From an uncultured Prevotella sp. (GTDB taxonomy: Bacteria; Bacteroidota; Bacteroidia; Bacteroidales; Bacteroidaceae), in NCBI GenBank assembly GCA_934183355.1, contig CAKPST010000009.1, positions 1-38,190 of the forward strand: a stretch of DNA of 38,190 nucleotides. The letters are read 5' to 3'. Below are positions 6,620-16,168 of this stretch, piece after piece; the stretch's first letter is position 1; each line of letters opens with the position of its first letter. The translations under genes and the position numbers were made by a program. Below the pieces are notes generated by a model. The model saw nothing but the letters and a program-made list of their open reading frames with translations. It searched no databases and was not told the DNA's origin.

Positions 6620-7861
6620 TTACTCTTCCCAAACCAAGTAAGCCGACACAAGCCAATGGTTCATTTCGTTGCCCTTCACCGGCTGCGCCTTCGGTATGTC
6701 TATCGTCAGCGTATGCTTTCCGGCTGTTATGCCATCCAACGCTATTTCCTCTGGCACAACATCCGAGCCCGGACACCAGTTAGAGCGTGAGAAGTCGGAT
6801 GAACCAACTGGCTCCTCTACCTCCTTCTCTGTGTAGTTGCCGTCCTCACCAATATACGATGCTACACGCTTTTCGAGCCATACACCAGTGCCTGGGTTGA
6901 AACGACGGAACGAGGCGCAGTCGTCGCGCCACGGTATGAAGCGATATACCTGCTTGCCATCGACAGAGAGAACGTTCTCCTGCTGTGTAAACTCGTCACC
7001 ACCATTGTGTCCACCATGACCTGTAACAATGTATTTCAGCTTCACGTTCTTGGCATTCTTAGGCAAGTTGAAGTCGGTGGTAAGCGGTTTGCGAGCGAAG
7101 ATGTCGGGATATTCCTGACCGATGTAGTATACGGTGTTGACAAGCGGGAGCACACGGGTGCGCTGCATGCGATCGCAACTGATTGGACTCTCCTTAAACT
7201 GCAACTCAACACTTGCAAGATAGCCCTGCTCTGTCCATGTGTCGATGAACACACCTACATAAGCCTCGTCCTCCAGTTCTGAGTAGCGGTCGGTGATGTC
7301 CTGCTGCCACTCTACACAGTCAGCCCACTTGTCGATATATACTGGGCGACGCTTTGCCGAGAGCGCGTTGTCCTTGGCACTGTAGTAGCCCACACCAAAT
7401 GGTGTCATGAATCGCATCAGCTCCACAGTAGGCAGATAGTCCTTGCCTGCTACTACACCAACCAACTTCTCATACTTTGTGGAGTCGACAGCTGGGAACT
7501 TGTTTTTGCCCTCGGCTATTGACATCAAGTTGATAGCCGACTTGCGGGGAAGCACAAATACCGAACCCGACTTGTCCCAACGGTCGCCGTTGGAAGCAAG
7601 TGTTGTCTTGATATACACTTTCACGTTGCGCTCATAGTGAGGCACCTGAATTTTCTTTAATATTATACGACCATTGACGAGGCGGATGACGCCATCGGCA
7701 TCAGCGGCATTGAAGCCACCCAACTTTGACGGATCGTAGTGTACGTTCTCCTTGCTGAACACTGCTATTGTCTTGCTGCCCTTAGCTGCATACTCCTTGT
7801 GATTGGCTGCTGTGGCAGAAAGGGAGAAAAGGAGAGAAAGGGCTATAAAAAGGGATTTCAT
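6620..7861 (-). CDS. Secreted PNGase F-like peptide-N-glycosidase
   Basis: The 413-residue product has a signal peptide ([19 protein letters not shown]). The body resembles the two-domain PNGase F family, which cleaves the amide bond between asparagine and the first GlcNAc of N-glycans. In the N-terminal domain [12 protein letters not shown] (91-103) matches the family DEWDRYANVYV, keeping the aspartate that is catalytic in Flavobacterium PNGase F (D96 here). [10 protein letters not shown] (149-158) and [10 protein letters not shown] (205-214) match further family segments. In the C-terminal domain [11 protein letters not shown] (281-291) keeps a glutamate corresponding to the family active-site loop, and NWCPG (361-365) is also shared. 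The alignment was made by eye from memory, so catalytic equivalence is an inference. The start is ATG 7861. It lies 40 bases after the GH29 gene and shares its promoter. Confidence 0.82.
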   Translation of the reverse strand: MKSLFIALSLLFSLSATAANHKEYAAKGSKTIAVFSKENVHYDPSKLGGFNAADADGVIRLVNGRIILKKIQVPHYERNVKVYIKTTLASNGDRWDKSGSVFVLPRKSAINLMSIAEGKNKFPAVDSTKYEKLVGVVAGKDYLPTVELMRFMTPFGVGYYSAKDNALSAKRRPVYIDKWADCVEWQQDITDRYSELEDEAYVGVFIDTWTEQGYLASVELQFKESPISCDRMQRTRVLPLVNTVYYIGQEYPDIFARKPLTTDFNLPKNAKNVKLKYIVTGHGGHNGGDEFTQQENVLSVDGKQVYRFIPWRDDCASFRRFNPGTGVWLEKRVASYIGEDGNYTEKEVEEPVGSSDFSRSNWCPGSDVVPEEIALDGITAGKHTLTIDIPKAQPVKGNEMNHWLVSAYLVWEE

Positions 7862-7901
7862 ATAAAATGTAAACAAAATATTATTCTGTTATCTTTGACA
7901 T

Positions 7902-9254
7902 TTAGTTACTCTCAATAACCTTGCCTGCTCCACGATATAGTTTCACTGGTCCATCAAGCAGCACAGCTACCACCGTAATCATCGGGTCGAGTGAGCGCTC
8001 TGGCACGTCGATATATAGATTGCCTGGCACCTCGCTCCAATAGTTCTTGTTGTGCACCTTAGACTGGATTATTTCGCCATCACCAACAACCCATACGCGG
8101 TTCACCTTGTTCATAAGACCCTTCACCTCAATAGGTCCATTTGGTTTGTACGGCAGATAGAGATAGAGGATGTCACCAGCCTTGTTGAGTGTGCTGTAGC
8201 CCTGGAAGTGCTCAGCTGGGATGCCAGCGCGTGTGTCATAGATAGCCTCCTTGTGCTTCTTGTTCCAGCGACCAAACTCCTTGAGTATAGCCACCTGCTC
8301 CTCTGGAATAGTTCCGTCTTCCTTCGGACCGATGTCAAGGAGCATGTTGCCACCCATTGACAGACAATCGACAAATGTGCGCAGAAGCATGTACGGAGTC
8401 TTATAGTTGGTGTCGGCATGCTGATAGCCCCATGAGTCGTTCATGGTCATGCACAGCTCCCAGTGCTTCTCCTGCGGACGCACTACAGGCACACCCTGCT
8501 CTGGTGTGGCATAGTCGCCATAGCCCTGAATGCGCGAGTTGATGATGACGTTCTTATTAGCCTTGCGCAAGAATTCCGACAGACCCTTGGCATTCCATGT
8601 CTCAGCATCCTGCTCCCAGTCGCCGTCAAACCAATAGAGGTCGGGCTTATACTGATTGAGTTCGTCGAGCTGATTGAAATCAAACTTCAAGAACTTCTGC
8701 CAACGTGCTGGGTCGTCCTTCACATTATAGCGTGTCTCTGTACGTGTGAAGTTGGGATAGTCAGGATGCGACCAGTCGATGAGCGAGTAGTAGAGTCCGA
8801 GTCTCAGTCCGTGCTTGCGCACTTCCTTCACAAACGGAGTGATGATGTCGCGCTTGGCTGCTGTAGCCTTGATAGTGTTGAGGTCGCTATACTTGGTGTT
8901 CCACAGAGCCACGCCGTCGTGATGCTTAGTAGTAATGACGGTGTAACGAGCACCACTCTCCTTGATGAGGTCTACCCATGCCTTGGGGTCGTAGTTCTTG
9001 GCTGTGAATCCAGAGCACTGGCTCATATAATCCTCATAGGGCAGATACTTGTTGTGGAACGACCAACTCTCTGACACTCCATTCACGGCATAGATGCCAT
9101 AGTGGATGAAAACACCAAACTTGGCATGGTCAAACCACTCCATGCGCTTGTCTTTCTGCTCTTCGGTCTCCTGTGTAGCTGCGGTGGTCTGCGCCACAAC
9201 TCCCGTCATTGCTGCGGCACACAACAACGAACTCAATAAGCGTTTCATTTGCAT
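7902..9254 (-). CDS. GH29 alpha-L-fucosidase, secreted
   Basis: The 450-residue protein has a signal peptide ending near residue 21 (CAAAMTGVVAQ) and a GH29 (beta/alpha)8 catalytic domain. Family hallmarks are MEWFDHAKFGVFIHYGIYAV (38-57), VITTKHHDGVALW (106-118), GLRLGLYYSLIDW (149-161) and DLYWFDGDW (205-213), where D210 is the expected nucleophile. A C-terminal beta-rich domain follows. It removes alpha-L-fucose from glycans in the periplasm or at the cell surface. The pairing with the downstream PNGase F-like gene suggests fucosylated N-glycans as substrate. The start could be ATG 9254 or ATG 9248 (MKRLLSSLL); both follow a -7 box at 9303-9310. A terminator (9376-9406) separates it from the upstream genes, so it has its own transcription unit. 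Confidence 0.93.
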   Translation of the reverse strand: MQMKRLLSSLLCAAAMTGVVAQTTAATQETEEQKDKRMEWFDHAKFGVFIHYGIYAVNGVSESWSFHNKYLPYEDYMSQCSGFTAKNYDPKAWVDLIKESGARYTVITTKHHDGVALWNTKYSDLNTIKATAAKRDIITPFVKEVRKHGLRLGLYYSLIDWSHPDYPNFTRTETRYNVKDDPARWQKFLKFDFNQLDELNQYKPDLYWFDGDWEQDAETWNAKGLSEFLRKANKNVIINSRIQGYGDYATPEQGVPVVRPQEKHWELCMTMNDSWGYQHADTNYKTPYMLLRTFVDCLSMGGNMLLDIGPKEDGTIPEEQVAILKEFGRWNKKHKEAIYDTRAGIPAEHFQGYSTLNKAGDILYLYLPYKPNGPIEVKGLMNKVNRVWVVGDGEIIQSKVHNKNYWSEVPGNLYIDVPERSLDPMITVVAVLLDGPVKLYRGAGKVIESN

Positions 9255-9302
9255 AAATTTGATTTATTAGTTTTTAAGATAATACATTGGATAATTTGAC
9301 TA

Positions 9303-9310
9303 CAAAGGTA
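9303..9310 (-). promoter_or_regulatory. -7 box for the GH29-PNGase operon
   Basis: The minus strand reads TACCTTTG, matching TAnnTTTG. Transcription would start near 9296, 42 bases before the ATG at 9254. The box lies downstream of the hairpin terminator, consistent with an independent two-gene operon. Confidence 0.5.
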
Positions 9311-9375
9311 AACAAAAAATCTCATTATATGTAAAAAAAAGCGTAACTTTGTACATCATAATATTATAAAAACAA

Positions 9376-9406
9376 AGGAGATACGACCTCTGAGACCGTA
9401 TCTCCT
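9376..9406 (-). terminator. Terminator after the secreted unknown gene
   Basis: A perfect ten-pair stem (AGGAGATACG and CGTATCTCCT) closes an 11-base loop. On the minus strand the stem is followed by TTTGTTTTTAT, a good U-run. It ends the transcript of the gene at 9460-10155. Confidence 0.75.
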
Positions 9407-9459
9407 ATACAATGAACTCTATTTTATGAGCCTTGCTCACTCTTGCCCATTTACTTTTA

Positions 9460-10155
9460 TTACAGCGAGAGCAAATAGTCGATGAGGATAACAGCTTTGT
9501 CGGCTGACATCATGTCGAGTTCATGTTCATTTGCAAAATCTTCCAGCTGTTTCTTATACTTAGGGAATTTTTTATAGAGGCTTTTTAATCTGCTGATGGC
9601 ATATTCCTTGCCATCCTTCACGAATATATACGTGTTGGCGTTCTTTATCTTCCAGATGTCAAGGTTGCGACCATTGGTGTCTTCCTGATTAGTGCCAGAC
9701 GATCCATTGTACATGCCACCATTAGCAAAGCCACCCATACCGAAGTTGCCTTGCAACTGAATCTTCTTGGCTCCCACTTGCGATGGCTGCCCGAATGCGC
9801 CTACATATCCCTCGTGCACCTTTTGAATGCGCCACAATATCTTTACCGCACCATGCTTGAGAGTATACAACTCGACGAAGTCGCCATTGCGACCCACAAA
9901 CTCGCGCTCGCCAAACTTGATGGTGTCTATGGTCTGCGGATAGGATAACTCCATCAGTTCCTCGTTCTGCTTGAAGTACATTTTTCCGTTGTTGGCATCA
10001 TAATTCATCATGCTCACATTGACAGCACCACTCTTGAACTTAATAAGTCCTTTTGCAAAATTGTCGAAAAGGAAGATGCGCTCGCCTTGTGCCGATACAG
10101 AGAGGACTGAGCAAATGGCGAATGCAAAAAACAAAAATAATCTTTTCACCTTCAT
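9460..10155 (-). CDS. Secreted hypothetical protein in the PUL, 231 aa
   Basis: A clear signal peptide (LFLFFAFAICSVLSVSAQG) leads a mature part of about 208 residues. The first half looks beta-rich with repeated short strands (GERIFLFDNFAKGLIKFKSG, NGKMYFKQNEELMELSYPQT, GDFVELYTLKHGAVKILWRI). A glycine/asparagine-rich linker (GNFGMGGFANGGMYNGSSG) follows, then a helical, lysine-rich C-terminus (RLKSLYKKFPKYKKQLEDF) ending in an EHELDMMSADKAVILIDYLL helix. I do not recognise the family. It lies between the SusCD terminator and a second terminator, so it may be transcribed alone or by read-through from susD. Its position suggests a periplasmic or outer-membrane accessory role in glycan capture, which is only inference. 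Confidence 0.75.
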   Translation of the reverse strand: MKVKRLFLFFAFAICSVLSVSAQGERIFLFDNFAKGLIKFKSGAVNVSMMNYDANNGKMYFKQNEELMELSYPQTIDTIKFGEREFVGRNGDFVELYTLKHGAVKILWRIQKVHEGYVGAFGQPSQVGAKKIQLQGNFGMGGFANGGMYNGSSGTNQEDTNGRNLDIWKIKNANTYIFVKDGKEYAISRLKSLYKKFPKYKKQLEDFANEHELDMMSADKAVILIDYLLSL

Positions 10156-10199
10156 TCGTTGTATATTTTTGTATGTGGAAAACGTATATTTGAAAAAGG

Positions 10200-10236
10200 A
10201 ATAAGGAGGAGAGTGATTGCCACTCCCCTCCTTATT
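10200..10236 (-). terminator. Terminator after susD
   Basis: The arms 10200-10215 and 10221-10236 pair over 16 positions with one mismatch around a five-base loop. On the minus strand the sequence continues CCTTTTTC. It probably ends most SusCD transcripts before the gene at 9460. Confidence 0.7.
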
Positions 10237-10278
10237 AGTATTTTATCATCTGGATGCGCATGTCATCCAAACAACGTC

Positions 10279-12225
10279 TTAGTTCTTAGGAGTTCCCCAC
10301 TGTGGAGCATTCTTATCCTGCCAGAGACGCTCTACGTTAAGAGGAGCGTTGCCACCGTTGTACTGAGCACCCTGGCTGTTTGTACCAAGTGAAGTGAAGC
10401 CCTGCTGTGCATAAGCCTCCATGATGATGTCGTGCATGATGTCGTCAACAGTTGGCTCAGAAACTACGAAACGACGTGGGATAGCTGAGAGAGCTACCTG
10501 TGAGAATGTCTCGTAAGGAAGCAGTGTAGAACCTACCTTAGGATAGCCTGAACGACGTGCTGTTACGTACTGGTCGTCTGGCTGCTCGCTGAAGTGCATC
10601 AAGAGCTGGAGGTAGATCTTCTCGAGGTCGGCAGACTTGTTGCCTGTCAACTTAATGTTGTCTGTTGCAAGCATAGCCTCAATCTCACCATCCTGGAGAG
10701 CAATAGTCTTCTCAAACTTGTCGTATGAGTAGATGCCCGGAGTAGAAGGATCGTAGTAGTAAGGAATCTTGTTAGACTTAGCAACTTCGTCGTAAGCCTC
10801 TACAGAAGCGCGAACGCCGTCCTCATACCATGCCTTGTAGTCCTTACCGCCGATAGCTGCGCCCTTAAGGCAAGCAAACTCAGCCATGTAGAGGTTAACC
10901 TCACCTGCAGTCATATACATAGAGTAGAGAGGCTGTGGCTTGGTGTCCTGAAGGATGTGCATATCGATATTGCCATCTGCATCCTTAGTCATAGCTGTCG
11001 GGAGTGTGAACTGATCACGACCCTTACGCATCTCTGTTGAGTAGTAGCTGAACGGAGAATAGCTCTTCACATGGTCGCCATCCTTAATCTCATAACGGAG
11101 ACCTGGGTTGAAGTACTCTTCGTACACCTCATCTGACAATTGACCAGAATTGTGAGAACCAAGAGCATCAAATACGATAGGTACAGCAGTGTAGCGAACC
11201 CAAGGTTCACCCATGCCACCCCATGCCTTGAAGTTGCCGTTCTCGTCGAGAATGACGTTAGCCTTCACGTCTGTTGGGAGGTCTTTGTAACGACCCTTGT
11301 CGATGAAGAACTGTACAACTGAAGAGTTGAAGCTGTTCTTGGTGTAGATGAAACGAACACGTGGGTCCTTAGCACCGAGCATGAACTTCATAACACTCTT
11401 AGAAGCAGAAGGAGCAGAGATACCATTGACTGTGCCGTAAACATAGTCGTCGCTACCTGTAGCCTTCTCTGTAGCCTTGCAGAAGAGGAAGTCGTCATCG
11501 GTAGAAGTCATCAAACCAGCGCTATTGCTTGCAGCCTCCTCAACAATGCTCATAGCCTTATTAGCATCGTTGTTGTAGAGACGAGCAGCAATCTTCAACT
11601 TGAGAGAGTTGGCGAGCTTAGCCCACTTCTTCCAGTCGCAACCATAAGCTGCGTCCTGAGCCTTGTTGGCGTTGAGGTTGCCAGCCTGAAGCATTGTGAT
11701 GTAGTTGTTGAGTTCCTCAATCCAGAGGTTGTAAAGATTCTCTACTGTCTCATACTTCGGTGTGAGGATGCCCTTGTCGTCGTAGTGGCAAGCCTCAGTG
11801 TAAGGAATCGAACCATACATATCGGTATCGTAGATGCCGAGGTAGATAGTCAAAATACCAGTAGCAGCGAGATAACCATTGTCCTCCACCTTGCCAGTAT
11901 TGTTGATATAATCCTGGATCTTGTTGCGATACTTCAATGTTTCGATGTACTGGCTACCCTGACCACCATTCTCTTTCTGACCTGTATAGTCGGTGTCATA
12001 GCTACCGCCTGACATCTGGCTCCAAGTGTTGAAGTATTTCACATTATAAAACCATACAAGGTAGTCGTAAGGCTGGAATTTGTTGATAGCAGCCGTCAAC
12101 ATACCCTCAGGCATTGTTTTTGTTACATTGGCAGGGTTGATGTTGGTGTCCGTAAGATCATCAGCACAGCTGACGAATGAGAGGGCAGACATTCCTGCTA
12201 ATAACATAGAAAATATCTTTTTCAT
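10279..12225 (-). CDS. SusD/RagB-family glycan-binding lipoprotein
   Basis: The 648-residue product has a lipoprotein signal (MLLAGMSALSFVSC-A, cysteine at residue 20) and begins its mature part DDLTDTNINPANVTKTMPEG, typical of SusD-like proteins. The helical, tyrosine/tryptophan-rich body (YDYLVWFYNVKYFNTWSQM, CDWKKWAKLANSLKLKIAAR, the family-typical RLYN helix) and a late SGYPKVGSTLLPYETFSQ segment fit the second SusD-like family. These lipoproteins lie on the cell surface as a lid over the SusC transporter and bind the glycan. It is 66 bases downstream of susC on the same strand, the standard order, and is followed by a strong terminator. Confidence 0.93.
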   Translation of the reverse strand: MKKIFSMLLAGMSALSFVSCADDLTDTNINPANVTKTMPEGMLTAAINKFQPYDYLVWFYNVKYFNTWSQMSGGSYDTDYTGQKENGGQGSQYIETLKYRNKIQDYINNTGKVEDNGYLAATGILTIYLGIYDTDMYGSIPYTEACHYDDKGILTPKYETVENLYNLWIEELNNYITMLQAGNLNANKAQDAAYGCDWKKWAKLANSLKLKIAARLYNNDANKAMSIVEEAASNSAGLMTSTDDDFLFCKATEKATGSDDYVYGTVNGISAPSASKSVMKFMLGAKDPRVRFIYTKNSFNSSVVQFFIDKGRYKDLPTDVKANVILDENGNFKAWGGMGEPWVRYTAVPIVFDALGSHNSGQLSDEVYEEYFNPGLRYEIKDGDHVKSYSPFSYYSTEMRKGRDQFTLPTAMTKDADGNIDMHILQDTKPQPLYSMYMTAGEVNLYMAEFACLKGAAIGGKDYKAWYEDGVRASVEAYDEVAKSNKIPYYYDPSTPGIYSYDKFEKTIALQDGEIEAMLATDNIKLTGNKSADLEKIYLQLLMHFSEQPDDQYVTARRSGYPKVGSTLLPYETFSQVALSAIPRRFVVSEPTVDDIMHDIIMEAYAQQGFTSLGTNSQGAQYNGGNAPLNVERLWQDKNAPQWGTPKN

Positions 12226-12291
12226 TTTCTTGTCGTTTATTAATTGTTAGTAACTAACTTTTCTTTTAGTTATTCTCTTTATACACTTCGA

Positions 12292-15200
12292 TTACTTACC
12301 GATAGTGGCTCTGAGTGTAACGGTGAAGCTTGATGTAACACCAGAGAACTGACGGATACGGAACTCAGCAGTTGTTGTACCTGCTACTGCCTCAGGATTC
12401 TCCTTGTTAGGCATAGAGTTGAGCAAGTAGCCGAGGTTGTGTCCGGCAAGTGTCAAGCTAACGTTTCTCATACCCACCTTGTTAGCGATGCTGTTGTCGA
12501 GCATGTAAGAGAGCGAGAGATCACGGAACGCAATGTAGTTCAATGTCTTGAACCAGTTGTCGTTGAGTGTGAATGTACCCCACTGGTTGTTGAAGAAGTG
12601 CCATGCACCTGCGTGTACATAGTCAGCCTTTCCCTTGTTGATAAGCTCCTGATAGGTCTCACCTGATGCATGAGCACCAGTACCTACTGTGTATGTACCA
12701 CCATCCGGAGTGCGGATCTTTGTACCTGCGAGTATGATACCCTCTGGTACTACACCGTCGTCATACTTAACATCATCCCACTTAGATGTGAACTCGATAC
12801 CACCATTGTTTGTGCCACGGCCCTTGAGCGAAGTCTTGGTATAACCGTAAGCAGTACCATAGAGTGAGTTGTATGAAGCCACCTTACCGCCGAAGCGCAT
12901 ATCGAAGCTTGCAGAGAGTGTGAAGTTCTTCCAACGGAGATTGGTGTTGATACCACCGAGGAAGTCAGGCACCATGTTGCCCACCTTCTCTACCTTACCC
13001 GAACGCTTGTAGTTAGGAGTGAGATAACCATTGTAGTATTTTGTATCCAAAACTGGCAGACCAGAAGTCTCGTCAATCAATCTCTTAGAGTCAGACATCA
13101 ACATACCGTATGAACCACCAACCTTAGCGACAGAAGCGATACGGTAGTTACCATAGTTGGCTGCACCCTGCAATGTGATGTAGTCGGCACAGAGGTCAGA
13201 AAGTTCAACAATCTTAGAGCTGTTCTTAGACCATGTGAAGTTCAAATCCCACTGCCAATCCTTGTTCTGGATAGGTGTAGTGTTGAGGGCAACCTCGAAA
13301 CCAGAGTTCTGGATGTTACCAGCGTTGATGAGAGCATTGTTGTAACCTGAAGCATTAGGTATAGCAACGGTCATAATCTGGTCGGTAGTATTCTCTCTAT
13401 AGTATGTTACGTCAAGACCAATACGGTTGTTGAAGAAACGGATATCAGTACCGATTTCCCATGACTTCTTGCGCTCTGGCTTCAGATTCTGGCTATATGT
13501 TGTGCTCGGAAGCACTGTAGAGAACGGCTTGCCATAGTTGTTGGTGTAGTTCTCAAGAGAGTATGCCGAGTTGATAGAGTATGGATCGGTGTCGTTACCT
13601 ACCTGAGCGTAAGAACCACGAACCTTCCAGAAGCTAATCACCTTAGGCAACTTGAATGAGTTAGAGATCAACCAAGATGCGTTCACAGACGGATAGAAGT
13701 AGCTGAATGTACCGTGTCCGTCAGAGTAGAGAAGTGCTGAAGACCAGTCGTTACGACCTGTTACGTCTACGAACACCTGATCGCGCCAGCTTACACCAGC
13801 CTGGAATGCAACAGAGTGCATAATCTTGGTGCCACCGATACCAGCTTTTGCCTCGTAGCCCTCAGAGCCATTGGCAAGGAAGAACTGGTTAGGAACGATG
13901 AACTCGCCCTTTGTCGAAGCACTCATAGATGCTGTGCGTCCGTTGTAGTACTCATAGCGGAGGAAACCGTTAGCATGCCAATCCTCGTTGAACTGCTTGT
14001 CAAACATAAAGTTGGTGTTAACGTTGATCTGCTCCTTGCGGTCCTGTGACATACCGTAGCCACCACCCTTGTTGTAGTAGCCAGAACCTGGAGCCTTGCT
14101 CTCTGCCTGTACGAAGTAGTAGTTGTAGTTAGCCTCAGAAATCCACTTCAACCACGGTGTAAGACCTACTGTGAGTTTGAGGTCTGGACGGAATACGGTT
14201 TCCTTCTGGTAGTATTCGTTCTCCCAGATGCTCCACCAAATACCACGACCTACTACGAAGCCCCACTCGTCACCATAAGAAGACTGAGCAAGACCACCAT
14301 GGCTACCCTTATACTTGTCGCGATAGTACTTAGCATCATACATACGATCCCATGTACCGTTCACGAAGTACTCACCGATGTTAGGCTGAGCGTTGCGTGG
14401 CTTAGAGTTGGCGTATGTCAAACTTGCCTCAAGCTCGATGTTGTCGGTGATCTTGTGTGAACCCTTAGTCATAAGGCTCATACGCTGGAAGTCGTTGTTA
14501 GGCAATGTACCGTTGTTGTAACGATAAGAGAGAGATGTATAGAACGAGGTTCTGTCGTTGCCACCTGATATTGAAACGTTGGTGTTGGTAGAGAAACCAG
14601 TTCCGTAAGCATCCTTGAAGTTGTTCTTGTATGCCTTCGGTGTATAGAGCTTGCCATCATACATTTCTATCTTACCATCCTTAGCATTCTCGCGGAGGTA
14701 AGCAAATGACGGACCCCATGCTGAACCCATCTGGTCGTATGAAGACAGCACCTTGTATGATGCATAGCCGTCAGCATTGGTCCAGTAGATATCGTTCATA
14801 TTGAACGGACTACCTGTAGGATTACCATTGCGGATGAACGACTCCGCATACTCGTTCTGAAGTTCCGGCTGGCTTGTCACCATGTCGAAACCAAATGTCT
14901 GTGTGAAGTTTACGTTAGTATTCTTCTTGCCCTTGCCACTCTTGGTAGTGATAACGACAGCACCATTAAGACCACGTGAACCATAAAGAGCAGTAGCGGC
15001 AGCACCCTTAAGCACAGATACCGACTCGAAGTCGTCAGGGTTAAGGTTCTTCAACTCGTTACCGTAGTTCTGGTTACCTGAAGCCCAGTCAGCGTCGTTC
15101 TCTACAATACCGTTGTCGAGGATAACACCGTCGATAACATAGATAGGCTGGTTGTTCTTGTTAAGAGTAGAAGCACCACGAATCAAAATCTTAGAAGCAC

Positions 15201-15726
15201 CGAACATACCACCGTCCGAAGAGTTGATTTCGACACCGGCTACCTTACCCTGGAGGGCCTGTACTGGGTTAATGAGGTTCTGGTTGAGGTCTTCGCCCTT
15301 GAGCTCAGTCATGGCATAACCAAGCGACTTAGCCTCGCGCTTCATACCGAGAGCAGTAACTACCACCTCGTCAAGTGCCTTAGAGTCGTCCTTGAGAGTG
15401 ATCTTCACGTTGCCACCATTGTATACAACCTCAACTGGGGTCATACCAAGAGAAGTGATGCGCAGTGTTTCACCCTTCTTTACATTCTTGAGTGTGAAGT
15501 TACCATCGATATCGGTAACAGTGCCTACTCCTGCTTTGCCTTTCACAACTACAGAAGCACCAATCACGGGCTCGCCCGTGGCATCAATTACGACACCTTT
15601 ACACTCTGCATTCTGCTGCACGTTCTGTGCTACAGTCTGAGCAGGAGAGGTAGCAGCATAAGCAGCTCCTGTAGGCAACGCCATAAGAGCCATCATCATA
15701 CCGACCGTTTGTACTCGTTTTGACAT
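12292..15726 (-). CDS. SusC/RagA-family TonB-dependent outer-membrane transporter
   Basis: The 1144-residue protein has all SusC parts in order. They are a signal peptide (about 1-25), a carboxypeptidase-regulatory-like domain (about 41-115, from GVVIDATGEPVIGASVVVKG), a TonB-box region (LDEVVVTALGMKR, about 118-130), a plug (LQGKVAGVEINSS, IRGASTLNKNNQPIYVIDGV, LKGAAATALYGSRGLNGAV) and a long beta barrel ending TVTLRATIGK. It imports oligosaccharides, probably N-glycan pieces, using TonB energy and the SusD lid. It lacks the extra N-terminal domain that links some SusC proteins to an anti-sigma factor, and no regulator gene lies beside it. The leader is long (about 200 bases) if the -7 box at 15935-15942 is used. 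Confidence 0.95.
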   Translation of the reverse strand: MSKRVQTVGMMMALMALPTGAAYAATSPAQTVAQNVQQNAECKGVVIDATGEPVIGASVVVKGKAGVGTVTDIDGNFTLKNVKKGETLRITSLGMTPVEVVYNGGNVKITLKDDSKALDEVVVTALGMKREAKSLGYAMTELKGEDLNQNLINPVQALQGKVAGVEINSSDGGMFGASKILIRGASTLNKNNQPIYVIDGVILDNGIVENDADWASGNQNYGNELKNLNPDDFESVSVLKGAAATALYGSRGLNGAVVITTKSGKGKKNTNVNFTQTFGFDMVTSQPELQNEYAESFIRNGNPTGSPFNMNDIYWTNADGYASYKVLSSYDQMGSAWGPSFAYLRENAKDGKIEMYDGKLYTPKAYKNNFKDAYGTGFSTNTNVSISGGNDRTSFYTSLSYRYNNGTLPNNDFQRMSLMTKGSHKITDNIELEASLTYANSKPRNAQPNIGEYFVNGTWDRMYDAKYYRDKYKGSHGGLAQSSYGDEWGFVVGRGIWWSIWENEYYQKETVFRPDLKLTVGLTPWLKWISEANYNYYFVQAESKAPGSGYYNKGGGYGMSQDRKEQINVNTNFMFDKQFNEDWHANGFLRYEYYNGRTASMSASTKGEFIVPNQFFLANGSEGYEAKAGIGGTKIMHSVAFQAGVSWRDQVFVDVTGRNDWSSALLYSDGHGTFSYFYPSVNASWLISNSFKLPKVISFWKVRGSYAQVGNDTDPYSINSAYSLENYTNNYGKPFSTVLPSTTYSQNLKPERKKSWEIGTDIRFFNNRIGLDVTYYRENTTDQIMTVAIPNASGYNNALINAGNIQNSGFEVALNTTPIQNKDWQWDLNFTWSKNSSKIVELSDLCADYITLQGAANYGNYRIASVAKVGGSYGMLMSDSKRLIDETSGLPVLDTKYYNGYLTPNYKRSGKVEKVGNMVPDFLGGINTNLRWKNFTLSASFDMRFGGKVASYNSLYGTAYGYTKTSLKGRGTNNGGIEFTSKWDDVKYDDGVVPEGIILAGTKIRTPDGGTYTVGTGAHASGETYQELINKGKADYVHAGAWHFFNNQWGTFTLNDNWFKTLNYIAFRDLSLSYMLDNSIANKVGMRNVSLTLAGHNLGYLLNSMPNKENPEAVAGTTTAEFRIRQFSGVTSSFTVTLRATIGK

Positions 15727-15934
15727 AGAAGTTAATTTTAGTTAGAAAATTATTTGATTGTATTTTAGTAATTTCAGATGCTTGTGTCAGACATGGTTTT
15801 TTCCATCTTTAATGACTTTTCAGTCACGTCTTTATTCATCCTCAACTTACATTTTGTTTATACTCACTGTATTTTCTTAATTATTATTTAGATGGTTAGA
15901 TTTGTTTTTTATTAGTTTTGGCTTATTTCGGTTG

Positions 15935-15942
15935 CAAATTTA
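15935..15942 (-). promoter_or_regulatory. -7 box candidate for susCD
   Basis: The minus strand reads TAAATTTG, matching TAnnTTTG and followed by C as in strong Bacteroidetes promoters. It would start transcription near 15928 and give susC a leader of about 200 bases, long compared with the 30-90 base leaders elsewhere in the window. Confidence 0.42.
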
Positions 15943-16160
15943 ATAAATTTATCTTAATCGGCAGTATTTTTTTAGAGAAAAATCAAAACAAAACATAAAA
16001 AATATACATAACTGCAAGGTTTAGTATGTTTTTAAGACTTTTATACATTATATAATAGATGTTTTAACAATTCTGCTATTATAAAAGCACAGACCACCCA
16101 ATTACCACCCATCATCCACTTTATTTCAGATGAAATGTCGTATTATTCAAGTTTTTTTTC

Positions 16161-16168
16161 TAAATTTG
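16161..16168 (+). promoter_or_regulatory. -7 box for the GH10-like gene
   Basis: The sequence TAAATTTG followed by C matches the Bacteroidetes -7 element. The start would be near 16175, about 31 bases before ATG 16207. It rules out the earlier in-frame ATG at 16135, which lies upstream of the promoter. Confidence 0.5.
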
